A DNA stretch of 64,000 nucleotides. Source: Sphaerulina vaccinii. Taxonomy: Eukaryota; Ascomycota; Dothideomycetes; Mycosphaerellales; Mycosphaerellaceae. Positions 1 through 11,200 of this stretch are shown one piece after another. Within the stretch, counting starts at the first letter, position 1. The number at the start of each line of letters is the position of its first letter. The notes below the pieces were generated by a model, which did no database searches, was not told where the DNA came from, and saw only the letters and a program-made list of their open reading frames with translations. A program made the translations under genes and the position numbers. The stretch lies in NCBI GenBank assembly GCA_022570795.1, contig JAKUDP010000028.1, positions 310,001-374,000 on the forward strand, written 5' to 3'.

Positions 1-493
1 TGATCTTCAGAAGCTGGTTGACTTGTTTCGAGCCACCAAAGATATTGCCACTGTCACGCTCCAATATAAGCCGAGCTATGGTGATGTTTCCAAAGTAGAA
101 AGCGCGATGCAGTGCGGTCCAGCCATTCTCCATATCCTGAATGTAGAGATCAACGTACGGATGCTCCACTAACGCAGTCGCAAAAGCGACAGCATTTTCA
201 GAGTTTGAAGAGGCAGCATGGTGTAGCAATGTCATCCCAAGCGGATCTCGACCATTGATATCCGCCTTGCTGAGCATGACATTAGGTGTTTTGGGTGTAT
301 GACCTCTCTTACTCCTCGCTGACGCGCTGGGAGAAGAAGCATAGTCCGGACTGCCTACTAAGGCTCCCAGTCCTTGCGATGACCCGCGTCTTCCCACATT
401 GGCCTGCCGGGCGTTTTGCGCCGCGACCTCGAGATGCCTTTCAAAGGCATCGATCGAGTCATTGTAAAAGGCTTGCCACAAATAGCTGCTCAT
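1..493 (-). CDS. Ankyrin-repeat (BTB/IBtk-like) protein, N-terminal part, cut by window edge
   Basis: The minus strand is open from an ATG at 491-493 to the window edge (164 codons). The protein starts MSSYLWQAFYNDSID, has a Ser/Ala/Arg-rich low-complexity stretch at about residues 30-65, then ankyrin signatures: INGRDPLGMTLLHHAASS at about 78-95 and NGWTALHRAFYFGNITIARL at about 120-140. This order (short helical start, linker, ankyrin repeats with ENGWTALHRA) is the known start of fungal proteins that continue into RCC1 repeats and BTB domains, related to inhibitor of Bruton tyrosine kinase. Those later domains would lie outside the window, so only the ankyrin part is seen; the family call is from established similarity. 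Such proteins are thought to be adaptors, possibly for cullin-3 ligases. No intron is needed in the visible part. Confidence 0.72.
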   Translation of the reverse strand, partial: MSSYLWQAFYNDSIDAFERHLEVAAQNARQANVGRRGSSQGLGALVGSPDYASSPSASARSKRGHTPKTPNVMLSKADINGRDPLGMTLLHHAASSNSENAVAFATALVEHPYVDLYIQDMENGWTALHRAFYFGNITIARLILERDSGNIFGGSKQVNQLLKI

Positions 494-1357
494 AGGCCGC
501 AGGAGAAAGGCCGTGGAAGAAGATCCGCTAACTTCGTGAGCACCTCGCTGCACACTCGAGCGTGTACGGCTTGTTTAAAGGCGCTGATCGAAGCGTGGGA
601 TCTACTCCGAAGAAAAGGAAAGAGCTGACTCGGCTCCTTCTTGTTCAGTCCAATCTGAGGAGTCGTGATGATTGTATACGCGTGTGTTCGCTCGTGCGTT
701 ATGCTCTGCGGTCGCGTCGTGGGTGGCGAAGATTGGCGTCTCTCGTGGCTTTCTGATCGTCGTCGTGGTACGATGTGTTTGTGAGGGTTCAGTATCGCGT
801 TGGTCGATCCAATGCGCGTCTTCAATGGATCAGGTCGTAGTATGTGCAAGAGTTGAGGAGATTGTAGAAGAGTGGTACGCACAATACAAAGACAACCACA
901 GGCCGAGAGCCGTTCATCATCGAGGTGGGGTTCTCAATTGACGACTCACATGCACCAAAATCCTTGCTAATGCAGGACATATCCGCGAGCCAATGATCTT
1001 CCCCATGTGCCTTCACGGACATGCTTGAGTAGTCCTACATTGTCCGACCTCACACGAAGATGATGAATGTGATCTGAACATTTTCCGGTCATAGTACGTA
1101 CCCCTCAGCTTGCTGTCAGCTTAATGTATCACTGTCGATGAAGAACGTGGCTCGTTATACAAGGCGAGTGGTATGAGAATCACGCTCGAGCACATCTTTC
1201 TCTTTTACATTTCGTAGGGTTGTTCTTCCTACAACTCTATATCGCTCACTCAAAGGCCGAAAGAGCTCAGCTCCATGTTCGCCAGAGACGTTGACCTGGC
1301 CCAATGTGCACCCACTAAAACGCCTTGCTAAAGTAGACAATTGTGCCTCTCCCCTGT
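494..1357. other. Intergenic region between ankyrin/BTB gene and ATG13
   Basis: About 860 bp lying upstream of the ankyrin gene and downstream of ATG13, both on the minus strand. Short open frames here have no recognisable protein character. It presumably holds the ankyrin-gene promoter and the ATG13 3' end. I see no repeat or RNA gene. Confidence 0.5.
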
Positions 1358-3759
1358 TCAATGATCAAGGTTGTCCTGCGGGAAGATGAAAGGCTCTTCG
1401 TCCTCTTCTTCCTCCTCATGTATCTTGGGACTGTCAGATCCAGATAGACCTCCTGATCCAGCGCCCGTGACTTCCTCCGCGATGCTATGCGTGCTCAGCC
1501 TAGATCGCACAAAAGGTGCGTGTGCGCCACCAGCCAAAGCCCGTGAAGGACTCGAGCTCGTGGAGAGACCAGGCACATTGCTCAGCCTGCGGCTAGGCGG
1601 TGTGCCGCTCTGTTGTATCAATGAGCTTGCGCTCATCTGCTCTGCCAATTGTTCCTGTCCTCCCTGTCTTGTGCTGTATTGTGAGAGATCGATCGTCTTG
1701 GTTCCGCCGCGTGATACAGGTCTGATGCTGGCTGCTTCGAGCTGTTGCAGGAAGTCCCCAATATCCTTTTCTTCAGACTGCTGACCGCTACCAGAAGAAC
1801 CTGGAGAGTCCTTTGTGAGCTGACCGGAGCGATCCTTCGAGGAGCTGCTTCCACGTCCTGAGCTGATATTGCTTTCTGCGGCTTTGCCACTGCTGCTTAA
1901 CGGCACGAAGCGTTTGTTGCGATTAGCGAAACTGCTGCTGTACCTGTGGACAGGCGCAGCTGGCTTCGGCGAGGACGAGCCAGACGAAGCAATCGCTGTT
2001 TCGCTTGGGATTGGTGGTGCCCGGAGTGCTTGCTGAGGCAGCGTGTTCAATGATATGCGCTTGTCGGAAGAGGAAGTACCCAGTCTCCTCGGAAGTGAGT
2101 TGCTGTCTGATCTGCCAAGTGAGCTGCTGGGCGAGGCCTTTGGCGACGAGGCGAGCGAGCCAGACTTGAACGGCGGATTGTTGACAAAGTTGATCGGAGT
2201 TCCTCTGCTGTAACTTCCTGCTCCTCCTCCTCCTGCTCCACCTCCACTTCCACCTCTGCTGCTGGTCGGGCGCCGATTTGTGTCGTCCTCCATGTCGTCG
2301 TCGAGCACACGTTGTTTGAGCTCGGTTACTGGCGAAGCTCGTTTTCCTGCGGCATGGAAGGTGCCAAGGCTGCCGTACGCTCCAACACGAGGTCTCTGAC
2401 TGCTGACAGCCCCCGCTAGATTGCTATATTGCACGCGAGACTGCTCGCTTCGTGGACCAGGGAGCGATCTTCCATGCACTGCAGTTGTCTGGTGGCCTTC
2501 GTCCAGTCCAAGAAAGCGTGAACTCAACAGCGCTTCGGAATCTGCAACATTGAAGTCGCAGCTGGTCCGATACTCCACAGATATCGACAAAGGTCCTGTG
2601 CGGCACAAGAGAGGCGGTATGCTATACTGCTGTACCAGCGAATCCTCGTCCTGCTCTGCTGGACATAGCGGAGTATAGAGGCTGTCTGGCCGCGCTCGGG
2701 AAGGACTGTGTCCCTCCCTGATACGAAATCTCAATCTCAATGCCTGATGCGCACCAGGTTGTCTCGTCAATTTCCGATGCAGCTTCCATGCTGGCAAGAA
2801 ACGAGACTGGGTGTACAGACTTCTGAAAACAACGACACCTTTCTTATACACATTTGGCAATGCATCGTTGAGTTCCGAGGCCGAATATCCATCGGCGTCC
2901 CCAAGATCTATCGTCCAGCGTTCGAGCACGACTTCGAACAGGCGTCCACCATTACGGTTATGACGAGGACTGGAGTCTGCTGAGGAGCTTAATGCGTCCG
3001 CCACGTCCCAACGCTTCCCACTGCTGTCGACGACAACTAGTGCTTGGCTATGCGATAAGTGCGATGTATCAACATATACTTCGATCACGAGTGGTCCCGG
3101 CCGCTTTTCAGATAGGTCTGATCGTCTCCAGGGCGCGAGATCCTCAACTAGGACGTCTGTCTCGTCGAGGATAGTATTGAACTAAAATACAGTGTTAGTC
3201 CTCGTTCTGATTTTGGCGCAGCTTGCAAAACGCAGCACAGGGGCCATCACACAAGATGAAACTGTTTATTGTTCTCTGATTGACAGAAGAAGAACAGGCA
3301 TCATTGCTCACGCGCTTCAGACGAAGCGTAAAGCATCAGTGTGTACAAGTGGAATTGAGTAGCACAACTTACCCATCGATTCTGTTTGATCTCACCAGCT
3401 TTATTCGTGATGCTAGGTAAGTTGGCGCGCGCAGAACATATGGTTAGAGCGGCTTTGGAGTGAAAGTGCTGCATCATGCTATTAGTCCAGATCCGATGAT
3501 TCTGGCCATCATTCTCATTGCATACCTGTATTATCTGGTTGAGCTTGGTCGCCTCTCTATCCTGGCTTCCTGACGCAGTCTCACGACCTGACTCTTGACT
3601 CGTTTCCGCCAGACCTTTTTCGGTATATGAAGCCAGATCTACACTCGATCGTGTTCGTTGGGGCGGTCGGTCTCTTGAGTTGTTCGTCCGCTCGGGATTT
3701 GTTGTGGGATTGCTCGCAGCGGAGGCGCTGCGAGGGGAGGGTCGGGGATGTTGGTGCAT
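1358..3759 (-). CDS. ATG13: Autophagy-related protein 13 (Atg1 kinase complex regulator)
   Basis: Three exons on the minus strand: 3759-3526 (78 codons), 3468-3373 (32 codons) and 3181-1358, joined in phase 0, giving about 717 aa. Introns are 57 and 191 nt with GTATGC/CAG and GTAAGT/TAG borders. The start MHQHPRPSPRSAS, the segment KLNQIIQ, SKAALTICSARANLP and NKAGEIKQNRW, then the HORMA-like stretch (FNTILDETDVLVEDLAPWR, VVVFRSLYTQSRFLPAWKL) are typical of filamentous-fungal ATG13. The C-terminal half is long, Ser/Gly-rich and disordered, as expected for the phospho-regulated region that binds Atg1 and Atg17, with an acidic EEEEEDEEP run close to the end. Atg13 bridges Atg1 to the scaffold at the pre-autophagosomal site and is a TORC1 target (family knowledge). 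The 3' end encodes PFIFPQDNLDH. No defect is visible. Confidence 0.92.
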
Positions 3760-5578
3760 GATAGCGCGGCCGTTCTCGACTACTCCAAGATGTTGTATGC
3801 AAGCTCCTAAGCTGCAGCAAATACGAAGCTGGGTGGCTACAAAGGTATGGTGTTCGCAGAGATGCTAGCAGACCACTCCATATTCACGGCAGCCTTGGGA
3901 GCCGCTGCGATTCGTCGGATGCTGCGCGGAGGTGTCGTAGGAGCTCGGGAGAGTATCGCGACTGACTGCGTCTAGTTCAAAGAGGCCATGTTCAAGGCTA
4001 AGGCATCAACACAGTGGCACACGAGCGATCTAGCAGCCTGGTGCAGAGGAGAAAGCACTCGGTGAAGGCTCGAGATGCAGTGAAGCTCTCAAGCGATCCA
4101 GCTGCAGCAGACCCGTTGTGCTGAGACTAGTTGATCCAGGAGGAGGAGTGAGCTGTGGTCACTGTGCTGATGGCTAGTCTCGTGGCCGTTGAGGGCCGAC
4201 CAGATGGAGTCACGAGAGAGCTTGGGACTCGATAGCTGAGAACCCGGAAGCTAAGACCTTTTGGCGCAGGTGTCCGTATGATGTGCAATTGAGTCAATTC
4301 TGACACATTGACCACGAGGAGAAGAATCTGTGATGAGGAGGAGCGATGTCGAGGAGGAGTTGATTGTTGAGGTCAAGGAAGAGAGAGAAACAAGACAGAA
4401 GGCCCAGTCGATGGTGAACGCATGTGTCGCCATTTCCATTTCCAGGCTAGCGTGCACGTGAAAGACGGTTTGACCCTGCCTGCCAATGTCTGCTTCTCCT
4501 GCCTTATCTTTGCTTCCAGCTCACCGACGAGATGCCATCACTACACCTATTCGCCGTAGGCCTCCGGTTGCAGCTCGCAACTAATAGCACATCGTACTCA
4601 CCACCGCATCGGATCGACGCAAACCTCATGCTGTGAGGATCTCCCTCCGACCTCAGATCGATTCCGATGAGCAAGCGTCGTCCGTCACTGCCTCACGGCT
4701 GTCTGCACTATCACGGACGCACAACAGCGCGGGGCTTCCAGCAAGCCATACTTGGCGTTTCACGACTTACTGCTGGTTTACAAGCACGCCGTCCTCGATT
4801 GGCCACGCTTGGTCAGAGTGGGCGATCCGGAAGCATGAGCTTCACTGGATGTGGATTTGATAGTAGCCGCTCCAGTCGCGGAGCAGATCAAGGACATACG
4901 TTACATTAAGCGCCAGATGAGGGTAGGACGTCCTGCTGCGAGAGCACTGATACTCATGTGCTACTTCACGCAGACCTGAACCGGATGAGACTTTGGGGAG
5001 GCAACAAAAGGTCCATCTAGCACATTGCTTCAAGGCCAACGAGGAGTGACTGTTTCGCAGCATAGGAAGTGGCCACTCGACAGACTGCAATGCGCTTGAG
5101 AAGCAGTCAGAACATATCACTAACATACACATCGAGCAGCTGAGGAGATCAACCGACGCAACGACAACTACATGCGACACCTCGAAATGTCACTCGAACG
5201 ACTCGAGCGATTTATTTCGCATGCCTCCAGGAACTCGCTGCCCAGTCTGGTCACATAGATCTTCGAGAAATATACCAAGTGCGGCTTACCGTCATCTACT
5301 CTATTGCTTTCATGGTGTGGATATGGCCTGCACGAGAATTGATTAACATGCGCAGAACTCGGATTTTTCCTCCTACAACTATGGCCGACTATCGTTCTCA
5401 TCTAGATGGACAGACGAAGAAGCTCTCAATCGGTATCACGACCGATCCTCTAGCACCAAGACCTGGCATCTTTCTCTATGCGATGATGGTCCCCTGACGC
5501 CCGGAGTGTGTAGACACGATCGGCTTCCTTGTGCTCAACGATTCCCGCCATAGGCTTCTCACGCATACATCCGCTACC
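3760..5578. other. 1.8-kb intergenic region
   Basis: Upstream of ATG13 and downstream of the thioredoxin gene. All open frames are short (under about 115 codons), overlap one another on both strands and show no recognisable motif. It probably carries the ATG13 promoter and leader and the 3' end of the thioredoxin transcript. No tRNA, repeat array or mobile element is evident. Confidence 0.45.
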
Positions 5579-5908
5579 TCACTCCTCGACCTTCTTGCCA
5601 TCATAATTGTCTGCAATCGCCTTTTCAATCTCTTTGGCTTTCGCGCCTGTTACACTTTCTCTCAAGTCGCCATCTTTGAAAACATGAAAGGTCGGCATTT
5701 GATGTGCTGAGAGTTCCTGACTGATGTCAAGCGCCTTATCCGTATTATACGAATAGAATCTTGCATCCGGGTACTTGTAAACCAGTTTCTCGATGAATGG
5801 GGCTATAGCTTTACAGTTGGGGCACCAATCTGCTGTGGCCTCGAAGATGGCCGTGCCATCGGCGTTGGAGGCTTTCAAGTAGCCTTTGAGATCGGTGAGC
5901 TCTTCCAT
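5579..5908 (-). CDS. Thioredoxin-family protein with CPNC active site
   Basis: A 109-residue single-exon thioredoxin fold from the ATG at 5906-5908. An in-frame ATG at 6004 would add 32 residues without thioredoxin character, so the shorter start is preferred. The beta-strand plus active site reads IFEATADWCPNCKAIAPFIE, with the cis-proline loop QMPTFHVFKDG at about residues 71-81 and a Gly-Ala near GAKAKEIEKAI. The length matches a cytosolic thioredoxin (100-110 aa). The odd point is the redox motif: Cys-Pro-Asn-Cys replaces the canonical Cys-Gly-Pro-Cys. Both cysteines remain, so dithiol chemistry is possible, but the residues between them set redox potential and partner choice in this family. 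Divergent from the TPR gene across a 387-bp gap. Confidence 0.85.
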   Translation of the reverse strand: MEELTDLKGYLKASNADGTAIFEATADWCPNCKAIAPFIEKLVYKYPDARFYSYNTDKALDISQELSAHQMPTFHVFKDGDLRESVTGAKAKEIEKAIADNYDGKKVEE

Positions 5909-6295
5909 AGCGATGGGACAGTTTGTTGTTCTGAAGTAGACAACGGAGAGCTCTGAACAGTAGCAGAACGTCACATCCATATGATCAACCAGCTGCTGCC
6001 CCACCCTGCTTGAGCCTCCATTGCCCCGTCTGAAAGATTACTGGTCGATACATCCTTGCGCGCTAGTTCATTGCCCATCTTGGCAGAAGTGGCGGCCATC
6101 CACGGCCCTGACCTTTGTCAGCTCAAACTATCCTCGACCGAGATATTCCTGAGCCAGAGTATCTTCGCATCCCTTGAGAGGTCTAATCAAGCCGCAGGAT
6201 ACCAACGACAGCAGAGTCCTGGGTCAGTCAAAGACCGTTCATCCTCGAGCTCGTCGATTTCCACCTCAAGACATCTCTATACAAGCTGGAAATCA
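5909..6295. promoter_or_regulatory. Divergent promoter region, thioredoxin / TPR gene
   Basis: A 387-bp gap between two head-to-head genes. In-frame codons extend upstream of both chosen starts (to 6004 on minus and 6056 on plus), so one or both proteins could be longer and this region correspondingly shorter. No specific binding site is assigned. Confidence 0.4.
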
Positions 6296-8264
6296 ATGGC
6301 TGGTAGCAACCACAATATCGAAATGGTGGAAGAAACAAAGTACTATGATCTAGGCACATGCACTCGACCAGTGACCACCAAGATTCGAACGGCGCAGATA
6401 TGGTTTGATCGGGGTTTGCAATGGTCTTATGCTTTCAACCAGTATGATACCACTGCACTTTCTCGCTCGATTCCACGGCACGCATGTCTGATCTGATCGT
6501 AGTGAAGAGAGCGCAAAGTGCTTCCTCAAGGCTAGTACAGACGATTCGAGCTGTGCGATGGCATTATGGGGTATAGCCTATGCTCTTGGACCGAACTACA
6601 ACAAGCCTTGGGAAGCTTTCGATGCAGATGAGAAGGAGGCGAACCTCCAACAAGCCAAAGATGCTTTAATTGCTGCTCAGCAGAAGGCAGAAGAGACAAA
6701 TGCTACGCCTGTTGAAGTCGCACTTATCCAAGCATCTCATGCCCGGTATCCTCAAGACAGGAGTGGCGATGACTATGCCAAATGGAATCTGGACTATGCC
6801 GAAGCCATGAAGGATGTCTACAGCCGGTTTAGCGATGATCTGGACATAGCTGCACTATACACGGACGCGTTGATGAATGTCACGCCGTGGGCTTTATGGG
6901 ACATTCGTAGCGGAGAGCCAGCCAAAGAATCACGTACTCTTGAGGCAAAAGCAGTCCTGGATCATGCATTTGGGCTACCAGGTGGTAAGGATCACCCGGG
7001 CCTGCTACATCTCTGGTGCCATCTTATGGAGATGTCAGCAAAGCCAGAAGACGCTATTGCCATTTCAAATCGTCTGCGTGGACTAGTACCGGATGCAGGA
7101 CATCTACATCACATGCCAACACATCTCGATGTGCTAGCAGGCCAATGGTAAGTCATGCAATAGATTGGGGCCACTATCTCATTCATGTCTCGCTACGGAC
7201 GGACCTAATGCGGTAACAAGCGTGAAAGTGAATGCGACAGCCTGTACTAGGTCTGAGCCTCAGAGATACTTGCTGACCTTCTTTGTGATATTCGTAGGCA
7301 AGATGCCATCGTGTGGAACACGCGAGCAATCGAAGCAGATGAGAAGTATCTCTCCAAAGCCGGGGCATTGAACTTCTATGCGCTCTATCGTAGCCATAAT
7401 TACCACTTCAAAGTGTATGCTGCTATGTTCGCGGGTCAGTACGAGACTGCCATCGAGACTGTAGCTCAGCTTGAGAAGTCTTTGCCAGAAGACTTGCTTC
7501 GTACTCCAAGCCCTCCTATGGCAGATTGGCTAGAGAGCTTTCTGAGCATGAGAGTGCATGTACTCATTCGTTTCGGAAAGTGGTAGGTTTTCAGCGATTG
7601 TCAAGTACATAGGACCTATGACACTCACTAATGACATGCTCCCAGGGACGATCTCCTCGCCATTACACTACCAAAGGACCAAGAGCTCTATGCTGTCACG
7701 ACAGCCATGGTTGGTTACGGCCGAGGTGTAGCGTGCGCAGCAACTGGCAAAGTCGACCAATGTACTATCGAACGAGAGCTGTTCCTGGAATCTGCTGCAA
7801 AGGTCCCTGCGAGCAGGACGCTGTTCAACAACACAGCTAATGATATTCTTGCAATTGGAACAGTCATGCTGGATGGAGAACTTGAGTACCGCAAGGGAAA
7901 CTTTGACGTTGCGTTCGCACATCTTCGCAAAGCAGTCGAGCTGTCAGACAATCTGCCATATGATGAGCCTTGGGGATGGATGCAGCCACCTCGGCATGCT
8001 CTAGGTGCACTGCTACTAGAGCAAGGCTATGTGGAAGAAGCAGCGAAAGAGTACAAGGCTGATCTGGGGCTCGACGATACGTTACCAAGAGCATTGAGGC
8101 ATCCACGTAACATATGGGCTCTGCATGGATATCATGAGTGCTTAAAGAGACTCGGTAAAGATGCTGGAGAGCTTAGCAATGTCGAGCGCGAGTTGAACAC
8201 CTTAGCTAGGAATGCGGACGTCGAAGTGACTTGTTCGTGTTATTGCAGGACTACAAAGCTGTGA
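6296..8264 (+). CDS. TPR-domain protein of unknown function
   Basis: Four exons: 6296-6441, 6503-7147, 7298-7582 and 7646-8264 (1695 nt, 564 aa). Introns are 61, 150 and 63 nt, and every junction preserves frame and family-like sequence: AFN-HEESAKCF, DVLAGQWQDAIVW and RFGKWDDLLAI. Helical repeat pairs with TPR spacing run through the protein (ALWGIAYALGPNYNKPW; LLHLWCHLMEMSAKPEDAI; HHMPTHLDVLAGQWQDAI; FDVAFAHLRKAVELSDNLPY; ALGALLLEQGYVEEAAKEY). The C terminus CSCYCRTTKL is Cys-rich. Conserved His/Cys positions (HLWCHLME, HHMPTH, HNYHF) are notable for a pure scaffold and hint at metal binding, which is inference. This resembles a widespread family of bacterial and fungal TPR proteins without known biochemical role. 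Start choice is uncertain because the frame is open upstream to 6056. Confidence 0.85.
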
Positions 8265-11200
8265 CGATCACCTTCTTGGTCGAGCAGAAACCAATACCTG
8301 GAACATCTGGCTCTATTGGCTCAAAAAGAGTAAACGCAACACCTCGATCTCAAGGTTGGGTAAGGAGCGAAGTTACCGCATCGCCGGAACGCTTGTTGTT
8401 CAGGGAACGATCGATGGAAAGTTTGGTAAGGAATCGTGGACTGCCTTCCCCAGACATCCGATACGGTTAACCGTACGAGTTCGGAGAATTGAGGTGCATA
8501 GAGTTCTGTTATTGTTGTATGGTTATGCTAGAACAACTGCATGAGCCCGGAGTACATTGGGCATCAACAATATTGGCCAACCATCTCTCCGCTTTGACTT
8601 TAGTCATGGGCCATGCAGTAAACCAGTAAAGCCAAATGCGATTATTGAGCTGCGTATGCCATACTCAAGCGTTGTGGTTCGTGTGTGTGAGCAAGAAAAG
8701 GGTGTGCCTGTGTGTGCGTATAGAGCTACGTTGCGACTGTGGTAGATCCGAGACATAACACCTAGGCATGGCCTCGTATCGTTCATGACAGCGACAGGAA
8801 CATGCTCGAACGACAAAGGAACTATAGCCTCACGTATCCCTCCAAGGAGACTGACCCGTTGTGTTGGCCTTCGGAGTAATCGTGGTACGGATCAGTCAGA
8901 AGTCGTCTCATGCTAGATTGGCATAACCTACGCCAGTCCTGCAACTGATCTAAACAATGGGTATCGCCGTTTCGCATGTACCAGAGGTAAGGTCAACCGA
9001 CTTTGGTCCTACAATCCGCATTATTCGTTGTCCAAGGCAGATAGCTGCTCTCGGGCAACTCAAGCAGATGGTACCTGTCCAAGGGAGACGCTCTTGACGT
9101 CGAAGAAGGGGTCACGCAGTGCTCAGTAGCTGTGCGCGTGAGTGGTGAAGTATCTGGATCTCAGGATCTGAGCCGATCTGAAACACCGCGACCATTCGTG
9201 ATTGAGATCTCCCGACCTAGATCTATAGATTCGTATCGAGTTCGTGCCAACTTCGTTCATCGTTGCTTGTGATGAGCCGGACAACGGGCTTCAAGATCTT
9301 CTTCGGTCATCATGGCTTCAGGCTTGTGGTGTGCCGAAGGGGTAATGAATGTTTTACGCATCTCACCGTGCATGCAACTAGTGCGGTCTTGTCTCTGTGC
9401 TCCTGATGGCTGTGGTGTAATCGTCAGCAGCTCTATGGTGTGTAACACATGTATACGAACTCGCCTATCTTTAGGCCTTGTTACAAGATCCCTTGACTTG
9501 AAAGTCTTTGTTGCGGGTTTCCGATCACGGAGAACCAGTTGCCCTCTGACACAAAATGTCTAACATCCTTGATTGCGACGAGATCCGGTACGACCACATC
9601 TGCAACGATCGCGTGGCCCACTATTCCCGATGGCATGTTTGTTTGCAACAAGCTTCATCGCAGTAAACTCACAGGCATGGCACACCTGGTAGGTGTAAAA
9701 GCTTCAATCTGGTTCATGCTCAAGCTATCATGTTACACCTACCACGTATGCGGTAGTGATCAAAATACGTTCTCAACGCGTTGAGAGTGGGCAGGAGCCA
9801 ACGCGAGACATCTGCGGGAGCCAGCATGCTTAATCTTGGTGTGCACGCTCGCGACAAACATGACTGAGGTTGGTGGCCGTGGACCCTGCACACGGGTATT
9901 ATCGAGATTGAATGCGGTAAGATCTGTAGTGTGGCACTGTGACTGCCTCGTGGTCAGTGGGTTCTGCCCATTGCCCTAAACAGGACGTGAACCAGACGCC
10001 AGTTTCGCGCACGGCACACATTGGAAGCAATATCCAGGTTCATTCGAAAGCCGAGAATATGCCAAAACAGGTTGCACGGCGGAGAATTCTCATATCGGAC
10101 ACGTTTTCTTTGGCGAAGTCAGGATCGCGGAAGTCGCCAATGGTGGAGGCTACCAGAATCTATTAGATTGCTGGACCCAGCTGCAAGAATGTCCCTGCGT
10201 ATCAGAACAAGTGCGAGCTGATGCCGGTGGCATGGTTGCTTGGATGTTTCGAACTAGAAGGTGAGCTGCGCAAAGCAATGCTGTCTTTGGACAATGTGGC
10301 GAGTCTACGTGGTACAAGTTGATGATCCTGCGTGATCCTGAAGTGGTACAAGAGCTTTTCCGCTGGCATTTCGGATATCTCTCATCTGTGGTGGTCGGCT
10401 TCGGCTCCTGTGGCTGCAAATCGTGTCTCACGGCTCGCTTGTTGTTGCGGGACGCTGGCCGTAGATTGCACTACCGAGCCATTCATCTCGAAAGCCACGG
10501 CACCGCATGATTCCATGGCGCGCTATCGTGGGTTAGCTGATCCGCGGACGAGGATCACACGCCGCTGGGAAGGGACAGCCGGTGGCAGCAGAAGTGAAGT
10601 CGCAAACAGCAAGCATTGCGCAAAATGCGTCGCACTGGTCTTGTACAGCGTGAGACAGAGTGATGACAGCGGGTGGCAGCAGAGACTGGTCGACGTTGGG
10701 TCTTCCTGATATTTCTTCATCTCAGTTATCGATGCAACGTTCCATCGATTGCCCACTTCGTCTGGTTGCACAGACTGTCATCATGTTCGCTTCACCCTGT
10801 ACTGCTTGCTGCGAAGTCGTGGATTTGAGGTGGAGCACGGCACAGCAAGGTGCAAAAGTAGTCGTTTCTCATCTGTTCATGGTCCACAGTCGTGTTGCAG
10901 GTGTAGTCGGCAGATGTGTCACAGTCCGGCGCTAGTCACAGTGCAGATCAGCAGTTTTCTGCCTGCGATATCTCTATGTCTAAGGCTATACGTAAGGACT
11001 TTGTATGACGAGATATACTAAGCTCGATACTACGATTCGTATGGGACTCTTCCCGCAGAAAACCGTCAAGGATTGAGTACGTTACCACAATGACCCGGGC
11101 GCATTCGGTGAAGCTAAGCCCTACGCTGAACTTCACACCTCTCTACTGCTCGAGGGCCTTACGCAATCTGGGTCAAACCGGGTACCAAATTGTTCGCCGT

